This document shows, in pieces, positions 37,599 to 51,534 of a DNA stretch of 64,000 nt. This stretch comes from Lepeophtheirus salmonis. Lineage: Eukaryota > Arthropoda > Copepoda > Siphonostomatoida > Caligidae. A program made the position numbers and the translations under genes. Within the stretch, counting starts at the first letter, position 1. The number at the start of each line of letters is the position of its first letter. The stretch is taken from NCBI RefSeq assembly GCF_016086655.4, contig NC_052144.2:33511896-33575895 (forward strand), written 5' to 3'. A model generated the notes under the pieces. The model saw nothing but the letters and a program-made list of their open reading frames with translations. It did no database searches and was not told where the DNA came from.

Positions 37599-38374
37599 TA
37601 TTACCTATATTGAATCGCTTACAAATCATTGCTATTTTCTTTCTTTTACGAAGGAAGCTCTCAATCAGTCTAGGGACGCCTATCTCACACACAAATGATA
37701 TAGCCCGTAATTCAAGAATTGTGACCTTTTATCGTACTATATATGCACACTACATAGAAATACAAAATGTAAAATGTTCCTCTCTGAGAAAATAAAGTTT
37801 GATTCTAATTATATGTACGTCATCAACATGTGTATAATATATATAAAAGAAGGTTAGGAAAAGGTCATTTCCCACAAAGGTAGGTATCAATTCAAAAGGA
37901 GGATTATTTTTTTCTTTTTTTTTTTTTTTTTTTTGTAAGCTTCCGTTCTTAGTTAATTTGATTTATGAAAGGAAAATGATGTTGAATTACATAATCGTAA
38001 AAATCCTTCTTTTTCATCAAACGGATCCATCCTCCTTCAGGTGGGGTCATTAGAGTGAACTTTGAAACAACCATTATTCAATTATTTATTGCACTTACCT
38101 AATTCATAATTTAGTTTTGATTATGAAACGTAGAGGAAATATCCTATGCAACCTTTTTTTCCCTTCTAATTTTGTGGGTATACGTACTGTAAAGTGCAAT
38201 GCACATTAGAGAGGAAAAGTTGTCATTTGTTAATAAAATAATCTATGAACATTTTTGTATGAAATCATCTTTCAAGGTTTGAAAAAATTAATTTAGTCAA
38301 CAAAGATTTAAAGTAAACCATTCTTCGCTATTTTGCATAAAACAATTTTATGTATACAGTTTGCTCACTGATCA
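37599..38374. other. Unassigned spacer
   Basis: A long T run lies at about 37908-37935. No gene is supported. Confidence 0.45.
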
Positions 38375-38516
38375 GTATATAATTTCAATGGTAAGTTTAT
38401 TTTAACAGTGAGACATAATATGAGCAAAAAAAAAAAAAAAAGTGTTCAGAGGAAGAAAAATGCCGAGTATATTTCAAAAAATGTCATCCCCACTGTCAAG
38501 GATTGGTGTACAAACG
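38375..38516 (+). pseudogene. Tc1-like transposon remnant (same deleted form as 3275)
   Basis: Reads atttcaatggtaagtttatt, ttaacagtgagacataat and an A run, then the transposase fragment VQRKKNAEYISKNVIPTVKD. The order leader-to-mid-transposase is the same as at 3275-3625. It is broken off at about 38517, where a family 1 fragment begins. Confidence 0.75.
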
Positions 38517-38713
38517 TTATTATTATTATTTTTTTTTGGGGGGTAAGAAAAAATTCAAATATAAAATTTTTTGCTCTATTGTATAATTTAACCGAATGAA
38601 AAGAATTTACAGTAAAAAAGAAAAAAATTTACAGTAAAAAGAAAAAATTTCTTTTTTTTGGGAGGGGGGCGGCGGCTACAGCCCTTCCAGTTCACTCCCT
38701 GCGGACGCCCTTG
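38517..38713. repeat. Dispersed family 1 fragment
   Basis: The right end is complete: gggaggggggcggcggctac, then agcccttccag, then ctgcggacgcccttg (38659-38713). The body is short, with a repeated 'tttacagtaaaaaagaaaa' word. Confidence 0.7.
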
Positions 38714-39423
38714 GGAAATGTTGATGATCCAGGCAAGATCATATATATGATCAAATTTTCCTTAGGTTATTCTAAAATTTTGCTCATCCATGGAGTAATT
38801 ATAGAAAATATCTTTATGATTATTTTTGGAGGCTAGACAAATATTTATTAAAATTGTTTTATGCAAAATAAGGAAGCATGCTTTATATATATATATACAC
38901 TTCAATGTAAATTGTACAATGTACCAAGTTACATACTTTGATATGCCTCTGTGCTTTTGAATTATCATTACTTTTCATAATAAATATTCCATTTCAAAAT
39001 TTACATTATGTATGTGTATTTGTAGTTGGTATATAGAGTCACTTTTTGGCTTGAAGTATGTAGTAGGTATGCATGTAAATAGTTGGGAGAAATAGAATAA
39101 GTGTTTGAACACAGGAGCAAGACGGCCTTTCCTCCCTCCCTCAACAAAAATACATGCATACATACTTATATGTTGTTCCTCCCTCGGAATGACCTTGAAT
39201 TCCCTCTCCCTCTACATATAATATTCTACCTTTTATTATTGTTTTTAAAGAGTCCTCCCTTCGTTTTTATCAGCTGTGGTTGAATGTATATACATACCTA
39301 TAGTAGATATTGCTTTAAAAAATAATAATTATAACAAGGATATTTAAATACTTAAATATATTCCTTATTAGGGCCTATCTACATAATATGTAGGTTTCAT
39401 TATCAATAACTGATAAAAACAAA
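38714..39423. other. Unassigned spacer
   Basis: No supported feature was found. Confidence 0.45.
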
Positions 39424-39860
39424 AGGGGCGTCCATAGGGGGTGGCTGGAGGTGCTGTACCTCCCCCCCCCTCCCACCTAAAATGAAGGAATATCACCTTT
39501 TTACTAGAAAATTTAACTTTTGAAATTTTTGGTGAACAGCTATAGATTTTCAAAAATTTTTGGAAAAAAATTTCATTTTCTGTGAATAGTATATGATTTT
39601 TAAATTTTTAAGAGAAAAATTTAATAATTGAAAAAAAAATTCTAAAATTTTTTTAATAGAAATTAATTTTTCGTAAATTTTTTCTAAAAAATTTAATTGT
39701 GTCTCAACAGCTGTGGATTTATTAAGTTTTTTTTTTGAAAAAATTAAATAGCTGTGATGTTTCCCAAAAGTTTAAAATTTTGAAACAATTTTTTCAAAAA
39801 TGTAATTTTTGAAATTTTATTCGAAAAAAGTTAATTTTTCAAAAAAATGTGAATATTGGC
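39424..39860. repeat. Dispersed family 1 copy
   Basis: The left end is ggggcgtccatagggggtgg, then ctggaggtgctgtacctcc (39424-39467), then 'acctttttactagaaaattt' and monomers with ggtgaacagctatag and caacagctgtggattt. The right end is not clear. Confidence 0.7.
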
Positions 39861-41078
39861 TAAACGTAGGTGACCATAGATAAAAGTATATATGGAATGT
39901 GCAACATAGGAATCTCCAGTTATGCTAATTGGAGGCATAGTTAATAAAAAAAATTGAAAAACAATCTGGTACCCCTGACAGTTGAATAATGTTTATTTGG
40001 GGAGGAGCTAATCTGTCATGACGTTTCATTAGATCAACTGAAAACAGCTGTGACAAGGAGGAGGAGGAAATTAACATGGACATGTACAATAATTACTCCG
40101 ATGTTGATCTTTAATTTCTACTCTGATTCCAACAAGGGCTTACAATTATAACTCCGCAACAGATCCTCAGGGGTTCGCTCCGTCTTTTATCTGCACACAC
40201 AATCTGGTTCAATCCGGTTCTATATATATCAACGATAGCTTGATGTGTAGTAGAAAAGGATTTCTCTCCTCAGGACTTAAATAATAATGTCAACAGCTTG
40301 GGAGAAGAAAATTCACTCTTCCGTGATTCAACTTAAGAAAAAAACAAAAAAACAAAACCCGGCGTAAGCCACAAAATGAAAACGAATAGCATCACTAGTG
40401 ATCTCTGCCAGCAGATATTTCGACCCCAAAAGTTATCATACCCTTTATTACATTCTCTCAGGGGTGGTTTTTAAGCTCACCTCAATTAAATTAATATTCC
40501 CATCCCTAAATATGAACTATTCTTTCAATTTTCGTTCATTTTTCCTATTTGTAAGACTCTAGACACTAGTGGATTTTTTCTAATCCTACAATGGAGGCAT
40601 GTAGAAACGACCTTTCTTTTATTATTACTATGTTCTTAATCCATTGACAGTTCTTTCTTGCTTAAAAACATATATGTGTATCTTATCTCTCTATATGTAT
40701 ATAAATAGAACAGAGGGAGAAAAAGAAAAAAAAGAGTTAATGTCTGAGGAAAGGAACTTCTCAAAAAAGAAAGATGTATATATTATATACAGCATAAATA
40801 TATCGAATGAATGATGTATCAAAAGTTATAGTCAAAGTATATCAAACTAAAGGCTATTATTAAGCCTTTGAGGATGAAGAAAAACTTATGTATTTAAATA
40901 TCCTCTTTGCATCATCTAGGGGATTAGGTTCATCCTCATCATGAGTACCAGGAGGAAACTAAAAAAAAATGAAATACAAAATTCTGAGACTGTTAGTGAC
41001 TGATTTTAAACATTAGTGTCTACATTTTATAATATTAACTGTTAGTAAACATTAATTATTTTTGACTTCACCAAAGAA
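39861..41078. other. Unassigned spacer
   Basis: No gene is supported. GAG triplets lie near 40057-40068. Confidence 0.45.
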
Positions 41079-41134
41079 TGGTATTAGAGTAGGACACAAA
41101 ACTCAAGATAACAGCTTTAATTCGTGCGGGTATA

Positions 41135-41977
41135 AAGAGTGAGGCCTCAAAAATTAAAATCCCCTTCGAGGCCGTCTAGTATCAGTTCTAAAAGTCTGAC
41201 AATTCTGTACTTGACCCATTCGTAAGAGGTGACACAAAGTTACAATTCAATGTCCGAGCTACAAGAAAAACTGAAGAGGGTCTACGATCTCCTCCGCACA
41301 CAAGTCAATCACTGATAAGAAGATCTTCACAGTGGACGCTGTTCTAAACAGGAGAAATGATCGCTTCTTGGTTGAATCAAGAGTTCAGGCCAAGGGAACA
41401 TTCCGGACCAAACATCCAGTAATGGTCCTCGGTGTCGTGGCGTCCAACGGCAGTAAGATGCCTCCATACTTCTTGAAGGCTAACGAGAAAGTCAACAAGG
41501 ACGTCCCATGGTGGAAGAGCACATTCACTAGGGACATATATGTGTTTACCCAATACAGCACCCTGGCACACATGTCCAAGGAGGTACAGCATTTCTCCAG
41601 GGAGAACATGGCTGGCTTCTGGCAGGCAGAATTATGTCCTTTGTTCTCTAGCCACCGTGAACCCCCTGGACTTTGCTGTTTGGAGACTCTTGGAGGGTAA
41701 ACCAAACAAGACTTCTAATCTAAATGTCGATACCCTAAAGGCCGTGAGCACGGAGGAGTGGAACAACTTGTCCTCTTACTACATCAAGGCTAACAGTGCT
41801 TCTTTTTTTCCCTTTATTGAAGCCATCATTCAGTATGGAGGGAGGCATATTGAATAAAAATTGTTGAAATACTAACATTTGCTTCAAAAAATTGCCATAA
41901 AAATGGCACAAAATAAAAATATGTAATAAAAGTGAAAACTACGTTTAAAATTTTCTAATTTTCGAGGCCTCACCCTG
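41135..41977 (+). mobile_element. Truncated mariner (A) with TIRs and TA duplication
   Basis: The left end aaagagtgaggcctcaaaaa and the reverse complement of the right end, cagggtgaggcctcgaaaat, are inverted copies of about 25 bases. TA flanks at 41133-41134 and 41978-41979. The element is about 843 bp and lacks the transposase N-terminal third. It is inserted in mariner fragment B. Confidence 0.85.
41320..41857 (+). pseudogene. Mariner transposase fragment, frameshifted
   Basis: The frame KIFTVDAVLNRRNDRFLVES carries the first catalytic Asp context (TVDAV), followed by RTKHPVMVLGVVASNGSKMP. The second catalytic block reads VFTQYSTLAHMSKEVQ, where the expected QDGAPAH has lost its Asp to Tyr. 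A frameshift near 41660 moves the rest to another frame: NPLDFAVWRLLEGKPNKTSN, then EEWNNLS, ending GGRHIE and a stop at about 41857. The third-Asp block before NPLDF is damaged. The N-terminal DNA-binding part is deleted. The element cannot encode an active enzyme. Confidence 0.85.
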
Positions 41978-42110
41978 TACCTCCAACTGAGATTTCAAAG
42001 CAAGTTGGAGTGTCCAGAGAGACTGTTTATACTGTAGAAAAGAAGGCGAAAGAGGATGGGAGCATTCAAAAAAGGGCGGCAAGAATCCCATTATTATAAA
42101 TACAGATAAC

Positions 42111-45100
42111 CTCAAGTACATTGAGAGAAGTCATAGTGGCCGCTACTCTATTGCATAGATGCTAATCCTTTTTGATAATTCATTTTGACTGAATGTTGAG
42201 ATGAAATACGGATGTAGAGAACGCCATGAAAGTATGGAGTAAATGAAGGCATCTTGGAGCATACAGCTTGGAGTGAAATATTTCCAGACTACTTCTGTAA
42301 GTCGTGCGTCTCTTTCTGTAAGAGGAATACTATTATGGTAAGATCCGATGGTGACATAATTGAATAGAGACATAACTGACAGTAATGCAGATAGTTTTGT
42401 ATAAAATAATATTTTTGCAAGATGTATTATGGGATATATATATCCACCCCGTATATCCAAGAACGTACAATTTCCACACGAGTATCATTAGTTATTCATA
42501 AAACGTTAAATATCTTTTCAATTCCGTTACAACTTACAACAAGGGGGAGTAAGGATATGCAAATGTAAAGCAATGCACAAAATATATTGACCGCCATGCA
42601 TTAAAAGTACCTACCATTCGTCACGTGCATTGAACGACAACAGCAAAGTAAGATATATGATAAGAATAAGGAAAAGCTTGACGTCATATTATGTTGTTGC
42701 TTACTCTAGGAAGCAAGTAAATTTATCTCCTGCCAAATAAAATGTGAAATAAACCTCCTTCAAATATTCTGATCCAAGGAAAGGACAAATAATACTAAGA
42801 GAGAGGGAAAATACTCTTTCCTATATGAATTTGCAAGTTCAATAACCCAAATAAACTAACTTAGTTTGTAGATGTTCAGTACGGAACATGCTCAACCTTT
42901 AACATCCTAGGTCTTTTTTTTTGTAGTCAAAAGATTATTAGGGACGTATCAGTCCCAAAATTGTACCGCCCTTCCCTAATTCTTAAGAACACGTACAAAT
43001 CGGAAGTAAAAGATCCCACAGAAAAACAGTTGTTATATAGTATAATAATGACCTATGCATAATTGCATTGTCCTACGCGGTCATCTTTAGTTGACACATC
43101 TCGATCAAATTATGAAAAAATGCTTTTTACATAGTGAATACAGATACTAAGATAATTTTTTTAGTTATTTTGATAGATCATTTTTCAAACTATAAAAAGT
43201 ATTTTTAATTTTTTTTTAAATTGTCTTATGGAACAAGAAAATAGAAAAAAGTTATTAAATTTGATGATCCACGTATTGCACACATCCTTTTTTTTTTTAT
43301 ATTTCCATAAAGGAAGGATCAAAATTTTCTTTAGTTATTCTCTCTTTTTACTCCTTAGAGTAGCTTTAGAAGAAAAACTTTCTTAATGTTTTTCATAGAT
43401 TAGCATCAAGTCTATCATAATTAATTAATGAAAAATAAGGATTATTGCCGTATTTGACTCCTTATTGACGAAGTAAGAAACTATTGTCTCCTTTCATATT
43501 TTGAACAAGACGACATCGTAGAAAAATTAAATTTTGATTAGACTATTTTCTTACAACACGACAACTCTTCCAAACTAGCCGTAATTGATATTACAAAAAA
43601 GTTGAAAAACAAACCGCCCTACTACACAATCCTACTAAGATTGAGGAATTTCTTATACAACAGTTCAGGCAATCCTTTTTGTTCCAAGGCGTAATATATT
43701 TTCTACGTTTTATTTTAGGCCTCTGTAGAATTTCTTTGTAAATATTTTTGCAAAGTTCATTCACCCCTCCCCCCCTCTCTCTCAAACACTCAAGAAGAAG
43801 AAGAAGGTTGTGTGAGTGATTAAGTGAGTTATATATATAAGTAAAGTGTATTGTGTCCTTAGAACGACCTTCCCCATTTCTTCTTTCCTTCTATTTTCTC
43901 CCCTTTAACTCTCTCTTTTTTCATTAAGAAGGGTAAAAGAAGAGCCGAACAAAAGTAGGACAACGAGAGCCTAGTCTGTATGTATACACTTATTAAGCAG
44001 GAGTAGAGGAAGAAGGGTGGAAGAGGGAGGGGGAGAAGAAAAAGGGCTGCTTCGCGTCCTTGCATCCCATTCCTTCCCTTTGCTTGCTTTCCAATTTTCT
44101 CAAAAAAGCAAATAAGAAAAAGGGTCGATAAAAATCATCTTCACATTTTCATCACAAAATTCTTATTTTCCCAAATGATTAAAGCCATTCATTTGAACTA
44201 AAACATAGGTATTCCTTGATTTTTATACATAATTGAATACATATTTTGTGATTTATATGTTTTTATAGGCCTATGGACTTGCTTCAAAGAAATAAATAGA
44301 GACAAGAGGGATGAAGTATATCTAATCATTATTATTTTCTTCAATAAAAACAAAACAACCTCTCATATACAACAACATTCACTCACACATAAGTGGAATT
44401 AAATAAATAATAGAATGAAGTAAAGCTTTCTATTTTGGGAGTAGAAGAGAAGACGTGGAAATTTACACTTTGTATACATTTGTACATTTGCACCCTCGTT
44501 TGCCGTAAATATATGAATGTGAAAGCTGTCAGTTTTCACATTTTCCCTTCCTTCTCCTCCCCCTTTTTTTTCTTTACTTGCTTGCCTACATGGGGTGCCT
44601 TAATATTGAGGATACGTACATATATAATTATTTAGGATTACCCTTGGTGGTCCTCGTAAAAAAAGGATTCCTATTTAATTATACATATATTATATGCATG
44701 CATGGAAGAGGCAAAGAAATATTTTGACAAATTTGTTTTCTGATTAATTTCTTTAGCTCTTTGATAACATGTGGTGCTATCAACATAAACACAAACTTGA
44801 ATAAAAATAAAAACAATTGAGAAAATCCTGGCTCACCCATTTAAATAGTTCATTCCTTGCGTACATTTTTGTCTTACATGAGAGCTTCTTAGGTTGCTCA
44901 TACTCACTATATATTTAATGATGTATGAAAATGTTTATTTATTATTGAAAATGAAAGAAAGGGAATAAAAATGTTTTAAAACAAAAGGACAATCTTGAAA
45001 GCAACGTCACAAATGTTCTATGTTTCTCCTGTTTTCCTTATTGCTAAGGTTTAAAATATACTCTTGAATACATATATGTATACATACAAGAAATACAAGG

Positions 45101-48100
45101 AAATGTTTTCTCTATTCCTTAGAAAGGAAACGGTGCTTGAACTGCTTAGGCTTTAAAAAACAGTACTGCTTTTCTTCCTCTGTCTCTCATTCATGGATCC
45201 TTTTTCGAGTACATCTGTGCTATAATCATATTAACTACAAACAAAGGCCTTTATGAAAACACAACCACAATAAAAAGCCCATGAAGACCTTGCTTAACTG
45301 ATAGCAGCATACTACATATATTGTATTTATATAAATGAGAGTCTGATTAGAAATACATTTCCCACTTATCTCATATATATGATGGTTTTTAATTTTGAGT
45401 AGAGTTGGATTATAGTCAAAATTTTCGAATTCCGTTGGGGGTGAGTTTTAGACTGTTCAAGTTTTTTAGAATATTTAGAATATCCACAGCATATATTTAT
45501 TATGTTTGGGCATCCTCCTTTTTAAACCAATCTCCACTTTTCTTTTCAAAAGAAAAGATCTGCGCCTCTAGTTTTTTTAGTGTCCTGTCCAGTTATAATA
45601 GAAATTAGACATTTGATTACTCAAAAATTTCGATTTCAAGTAAATTCAAATTAAAAGAAAAATATTTCGCCCATGTTTGAGTCATTTTTCTGTAAATACC
45701 CGGGTTTTTTAGTCAAGTCAAGTTTGAGTGTTTGGAGTTCCTATATATTCTCGAATTCAACGCTGGTTTTGACTATATGTATACTAGTAATATGAGTTTT
45801 ATTTAAGTATGTATAAGTCATAACTTTGCCTTAAGAAACAAAGAAATTCAAATAACAACAAATATAAGAACTCAACCAACAAATCATCATAAAAAATATA
45901 TCGTTGCCAAAAAAAATATGTATATATATATATATATATATATCCACTCCAAATTATAAATATATATTACGAATTTCTTCTCTTTTTCAGAAATGTAATC
46001 TACAAAATAATTATTCATATAAATATATATTTCAAAATACAATGGGTTGCCAATTGACCGCCCATATCATAAAAAAATGGAGAAATTGTTTATTTTTATA
46101 TATTTATAGCATATACCTATTTCATAGACATTACCCTCAAACAAAATTCATTCAGAATAACAGGTAGAAATGTATGAATATTGATTAATACTACATATGT
46201 AATGTAATAATTAACTGACCTGAAAAAATAGAAATTAGATATCATTAGAATTTTGAATATACATAAAAACAAACAAATATTGAATTATTTAAAACGGTAT
46301 AAATATGTGTAACTTTGAAATAAAAATGTTGTGAAAGAAGTCTGTGAAAATATGCATTAGGCCAACTATGATTCATATTATCTTTCAATGTAATTGAGAG
46401 ATCTTCGCCGCTTGAAGGGGAAACAAACAGATAAGAGACAGAGAGATATGGAGTTTTGAGACATGTATTGCAATTTTTATATGCATTTTGTTTTTATAAG
46501 GGGGCTTAAAATAAATTCAGGGTATAAACGTCACATTAAAGAGTATTTTTTATTAAAATTTTCAATATTTTATATAAAACAAAATTAAGATAAAAATAAT
46601 AATAAAATACTTTAAGAGGGATTGCAATAAAATTGATCATAGATAAACGTTATAGTTTAAACTTTAAAAAAAAAATTCTCTAGTGGATAATCGTGGTTTA
46701 CTTTCATTAGTGGCAAAATATGTAGGATGCATAAAAATATATGCTTCAAAAACGAAATTTTTTTTAGGAAATTGAAAATTTAGAGCTTCCAATTTTTTCA
46801 TAATCTGAATTAAGCGTCAACATCAAATAAGGAAAATTGAAAATTTACTAAAGTAATTGTCAAATTCCAAATATTTTAATTTTTGTATATAATTTTATAT
46901 ATGGAAATTTAAGAAGAGGAACATCTAGTTCGCACTTTATATTTATGGAATAATTGAGTGACCTTCTTATCCTGAGTTTCTCAACATTTTCTGAACTTTA
47001 TAATACCTATATTTAATGATATAATTTTTTAGTGCATGTATTGTTTTATAAAGATAATTTCAAGAAGTTTTATGAAATGGTATAAAAACACTTTCAAATT
47101 ACCGGATAGTGTTAAAAAAGAATAAACTTTACAACAATTAGTATTTTATTACAAAAAAAAAATCAAAAAAAATCCATGAACAAGGTCTAAAAATGTCGTA
47201 GATCATATAAAACAATTCATAGCCATGGACCATTTATATGTCCATATATCTTCTTTCTAATAGGTAAGTGCTAATGTTAAGGTGATTTTTTCCGGTTATA
47301 TATTCAATAATTTATTCTAGACAGCTCTGGACTTAAATTAAACTCAAGACCGTGAACTAAAATTTTTCCTTTCCAATAAAAAATAATTTACAAATTATTT
47401 TCTTTTCTAAAAAACTAGGGATTTATTCTTTCTACAAATTTATATTCTAAAAAAACGTCATATTTTTTAGTGATATAGATCCAGATTGATTTTTTTGCGT
47501 ATACCTAGTTGGCTCCAAATGAGTTTATTCTTACAAAAATACTATATTGTCTTTTAAAGAAAAAAAAAATGACTTATTTACGGACAATAAGGAATAAATG
47601 ATTGGTATTTATCAAAGTAAAAAATATTTTCACATATTTTATTTTGAAGAAATAGTTCGAGTATTTATGTAAAAATCCAAAAACATCAAAAATGAAACAA
47701 AAAGAGAATTTTTTTTCACTCCATATTTTATGATTTGTTTGCAAAAATCATTTTGCAAACAAACTATTGAAACACGACTCTTCATTAAAAAAATGTAGTA
47801 CATGAGAAAAGAATAATTTCGTAAGTAGGGCGCACAACAAAGTATTTTTATGAATAAATGTATTAACTTTTAATTATTAGATATTAACTAACTTGATTAA
47901 TGAATCAGAAAACTGAACTTAGAAGGGAAGAAAAAGATTTCGTAAATATACCTAAAAGTGTCATTCTGATAAAGGAGAATAAATGAGGAAATTGATACAT
48001 TTATATTCATAAATTGAGGGAAAATATATGTGATTAAGGTAATCATGCAAATACTCTGGTAGAAATATTTGGAGTACCATGAAAAAAAATGTACGATAAA

Positions 48101-49009
48101 TCATGTCAAAATTATAAGGGATTTAAATGAGATTTTACATCGAGAAGAACCAAACGTGAAACAACTTTTCAAATTCAAAAACAAAATACATCCTTTCCAT
48201 TAAAAAAAACAAACAAACCATTTTCCTCGGTTTAATTTACCAGGGCTATCAATCTTTAAGAAGAAAAAAGAAATAGCCTATACCAATGTGACTAACAAAT
48301 TTAATATTTAATTTTGGTCAAAAATGAATATTTTATTAAATATATACCTTTTTCATAATCTATTCAATTGATTTCATCGGAAATGATGTCCGTTTGTTCA
48401 TAGAAAAAGTGGCAATACATTTCATTGCCCTAATAATGCTCAAATCTTATTTTTTATATTCATTTGAGTAAAGTTCCTTATTTAGAAAGTGGGCCCAAAC
48501 ATTTTTAAAATATGTTCCTTAGAAATTTTGATATTTGTAAATCAACCATTCTTTAGTCGTCAAAGTTAGGTTTTTTTTGGAACCGAGTAGACACAAGTAA
48601 TTGAACTTCGGACTCGAGTAAAGTCAGATATTTATAGAATGACCATTTTTACGAAAAGGATTCTTATAAAAAAATCCTAGATTAAGGGCTTCTCAAGCTG
48701 TATAAAGAGAAAGGGGAATAAAAAAAAGGTTTTCAACAGGAGGGATCTGCATTACAAAAGATTAAAAATTGCTTTTGTTAGAATGAAGGAAAGGGCGCTG
48801 GTGAGAAAATAAGAGAAACAGAGTCAATATATTTTTTTAACAATATCATTTTGATTTACTGCCTGAGACAATGTACTACATCATGCCTATCAAAATAACT
48901 ACTAGATAACAGAAATCCTACATATATGATTTAGCTAATACTCGTAAGCTCGGTTGCTTTCTTATTTGATCACACTTTACACAAAAAAAAAATCATCGGA
49001 TTCAGATCC
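42111..49009. other. Long unassigned AT-rich region
   Basis: About 6.9 kb without a supported gene. It contains TGACGTCA at 42679-42686, a (TA)n run at about 45919-45943 and C/T-rich patches (43860-43910). Frames of 64-105 codons (42143, 43591, 43859, 44435, 45405, 45904) lack domains and follow base composition. Confidence 0.4.
45919..45943. repeat. (TA)n microsatellite
   Basis: A TA dinucleotide run is seen directly. Confidence 0.9.
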
Positions 49010-49418
49010 GCCCAGTTTTGAAACCAAAAGTGAGTGAAGATAATTTCGTCAAAATAGTATTGGAGATATTTTTTCGTGGTGTGCAAAGGGCCTGCCATAT
49101 GTAAGGCCTCCTATTGACAAATACGTCAATCCGGACCTCCCCTTGGTCTCTAGTACATCCAGGTAGGCATCAGTGTTGACTTTGAGGCCCTGGGGGAGCA
49201 CAAGGACGCATGATATGGTCTTCTATCTCAACCCGTATGGCCATTGCCTCAAAATTACCTTTAGAAGTCTCAAATTACTTTTTGATCTTGCTAACGAACG
49301 CCACACTAAGCCCCAGAATTCGAGTAATTGCTATGTTGACAGTCCCGGTGTGGATTCCAAGGAGGGCTTCCTACCTTTTCCAAATATTGGGGACAGTGAA
49401 TTCGTTGATTGATTCCAT
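49010..49418 (-). pseudogene. Mariner transposase remnant
   Basis: On the minus strand an ATG at 49418 starts MESINEFTVPNIWKR, then a stop, then EALLGIHTGTVNIAITRILG and LSVAFVSKIKK, a helix-turn-helix N-terminus. After a gap and a frameshift come GLKVNTDAYLDVLET and RIDVFVNRRPYIWQ, the block that normally leads into the second catalytic Asp (WQQD), which is missing here. Near 49010 a shifted frame gives ADLNP. The first catalytic block is deleted and at least two stops are present. No terminal inverted repeat was found. Confidence 0.8.
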
Positions 49419-51534
49419 TTTTTTTTCAGTTGCTGCATGCTTGAAGAAACTATATAAGAAATGATCCATCTAAATTTCTGTGTTTGTCCAAGAGAACGCG
49501 GCAAAGTGGCGGCATAGATAGCTTATGCACCTGTTGTTATTTGAATTGAAAGTTTCATTTTTTTTCTTTTATTTTTAAGTGTTAGACTTGAGGACATCAA
49601 ACCCACCTATATTGGGGGGGGACAAAATAATATAAAACTACAACATTTGCTTTGCCATCTGTTGTTTATTTATAAGTCCTATTTATACAAAACGATAAAG
49701 AATCGAAATAATTTGTCCATACTGATTGATATATTCTCTATCTCTATATTCCATTGAAAATCCGTTCTTTGCACATGAAAAAAAACAACAAAAACCGAAA
49801 GTGCAATTTTCCCCGATTTCTTATTTTGCCCATAACTTTTTTATTTTCAATAAATTTAAAAAGCGCTTTTATACGTATGCTTGTTGTAAAGACGACAGCC
49901 ATTTTTTGATTCATAACTCAACCCCATATCTAGTCTCCTTGAGCTCAAAAAAATATTTCTTGTGTTTTGGGTATAAAATAAGCCCTCCTTATATGACCTC
50001 CCAAAAATCTGACCCCCGTCTAAGCCTGACCAAGTTCAAAAGAAACACCCATCCTCATAGTCGTAACGGAGTGGACACCCATAAAGTACACTAACTCTAT
50101 TATAGGTATGTATACATATTTGTACTTAGTAGATCCAGTGTTTTCCACTATGAGTGTCTTTATTGAAGCAAACTAAGAATATTAGTTATCTGTATGCATT
50201 AATCATAACGAAACAGAACATACTATTATTAATAACTTGATAGATGGACGAACTAACTATATTTCATAGTTTGTACAATGTACATACATATTAAACATCA
50301 TCAATGGAAGATCCTTTACGAAGATAATTACTACTGTATTATGATGTAGAATGTTCATGCATTGTACATACATATATATTTATGTATAAATCTATGAATA
50401 GAAGAGAGTCCCTCTTCCACTATCCTCCTACGGGATCTGAAAAAAAAATCATCTACATAATTATGACCCTAACTAGGTGTGGAAAGGAATAATAATTATA
50501 TTATGTAGTACATCCGTAGTATCATTTAACATGTACTTTATATCAGTGTACATGTCGTGATAATGAGTAGGCAGATGATGATTTCATTTCATAAATGCAC
50601 AAGAGGAGAAAACGTCTTGAATTAACATTAGGGTTGCATTGCTCCAACAAAAACAAACTACTTATCTCATACGTCCTCCAAGACTATCATTTTTTTTTTT
50701 TTGTATTCCTGTCCTTTTGGGTACGGAGCATATGTATAAAACAGCTGATTACTTTGTTTATTTATTATATATGAAATAGCATGACGTAGCAAGTGAGATG
50801 AGTGAATCTACAGCTGACAACAAAATACTTAGGTTATTCTTGTGTAAGCGAGGTAACGTAGTGCTGAAGTTTAAAGTAGGAGACTCAAATATTATACGTT
50901 CAAGCTCTTATTCATACCTTTCTTCGTGTTTATTTATTTTCTCCAATTCTAGCTATGAGGAAAGAATAAAAAGATAGCTTGAACTGCAAGATCAAGCTAT
51001 TGGTTCTTAGCACTTATGACCCAAAAACATGAGTAAATACCTAATATACCTACCATGAAATCCAAAATTGTTGCTCTAATTCAATGTCCATCTAAAATTA
51101 TATTTAAAAGGGGGGAACTTCTAGTAGCTATTACACATGCGGTTAGTCAACACAAAAGAAAGCTAGAAAGCTAAAATTCTCTACACTCCAACATTTTTCC
51201 AATGTTCAGGATTACCTTGTTAATTTTCGGTTTTTTGTATGTCGTCCATCAAAGTTGTGAACATATATTATTGATTTAAATTCACGAAGACACCAGTAAT
51301 TTTAAAACAAATCCAATAACATGAATATGAGTTAATGAACAACACGTAAGAAAGTAGGGACTTAAATTCTGCGTTACTTGCTCACGCTTTGCTCATATTT
51401 TGTTATGTAAAAGGAGAGGGTTGGGGGGGAGAGTAATGGAGGGAAACAGGGGTTGATCTCTTAGCAATTTTGAAAGTTTGCCCCCTAATAAAGATTTTAT
51501 ATAGAATATTAGTCCGGAGACTGATTAGGTCACT
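49419..51534. other. Unassigned spacer
   Basis: No gene is supported. The 122-codon frame 49726-50094 has no recognisable motif. Confidence 0.4.

Larger units (their letters stand above)
41079..42110 (+). mobile_element. Mariner fragment (B) split by another mariner
   Basis: The plus strand at about 41096-41134 encodes KLKITALIRAGI, and after the inserted element 41980-42075 encodes PPTEISKQVGVSRETVYTVE and the following KKAKEDGSIQKRA. Removing the insert with one TA copy joins these in frame (…RAG-I-PPTE…) into a mariner helix-turn-helix N-terminus. A later TDNLKYIE (about 42100) follows after a frameshift. The catalytic part is absent and a stop lies just upstream of the retained start, so it is dead. 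Confidence 0.7.
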
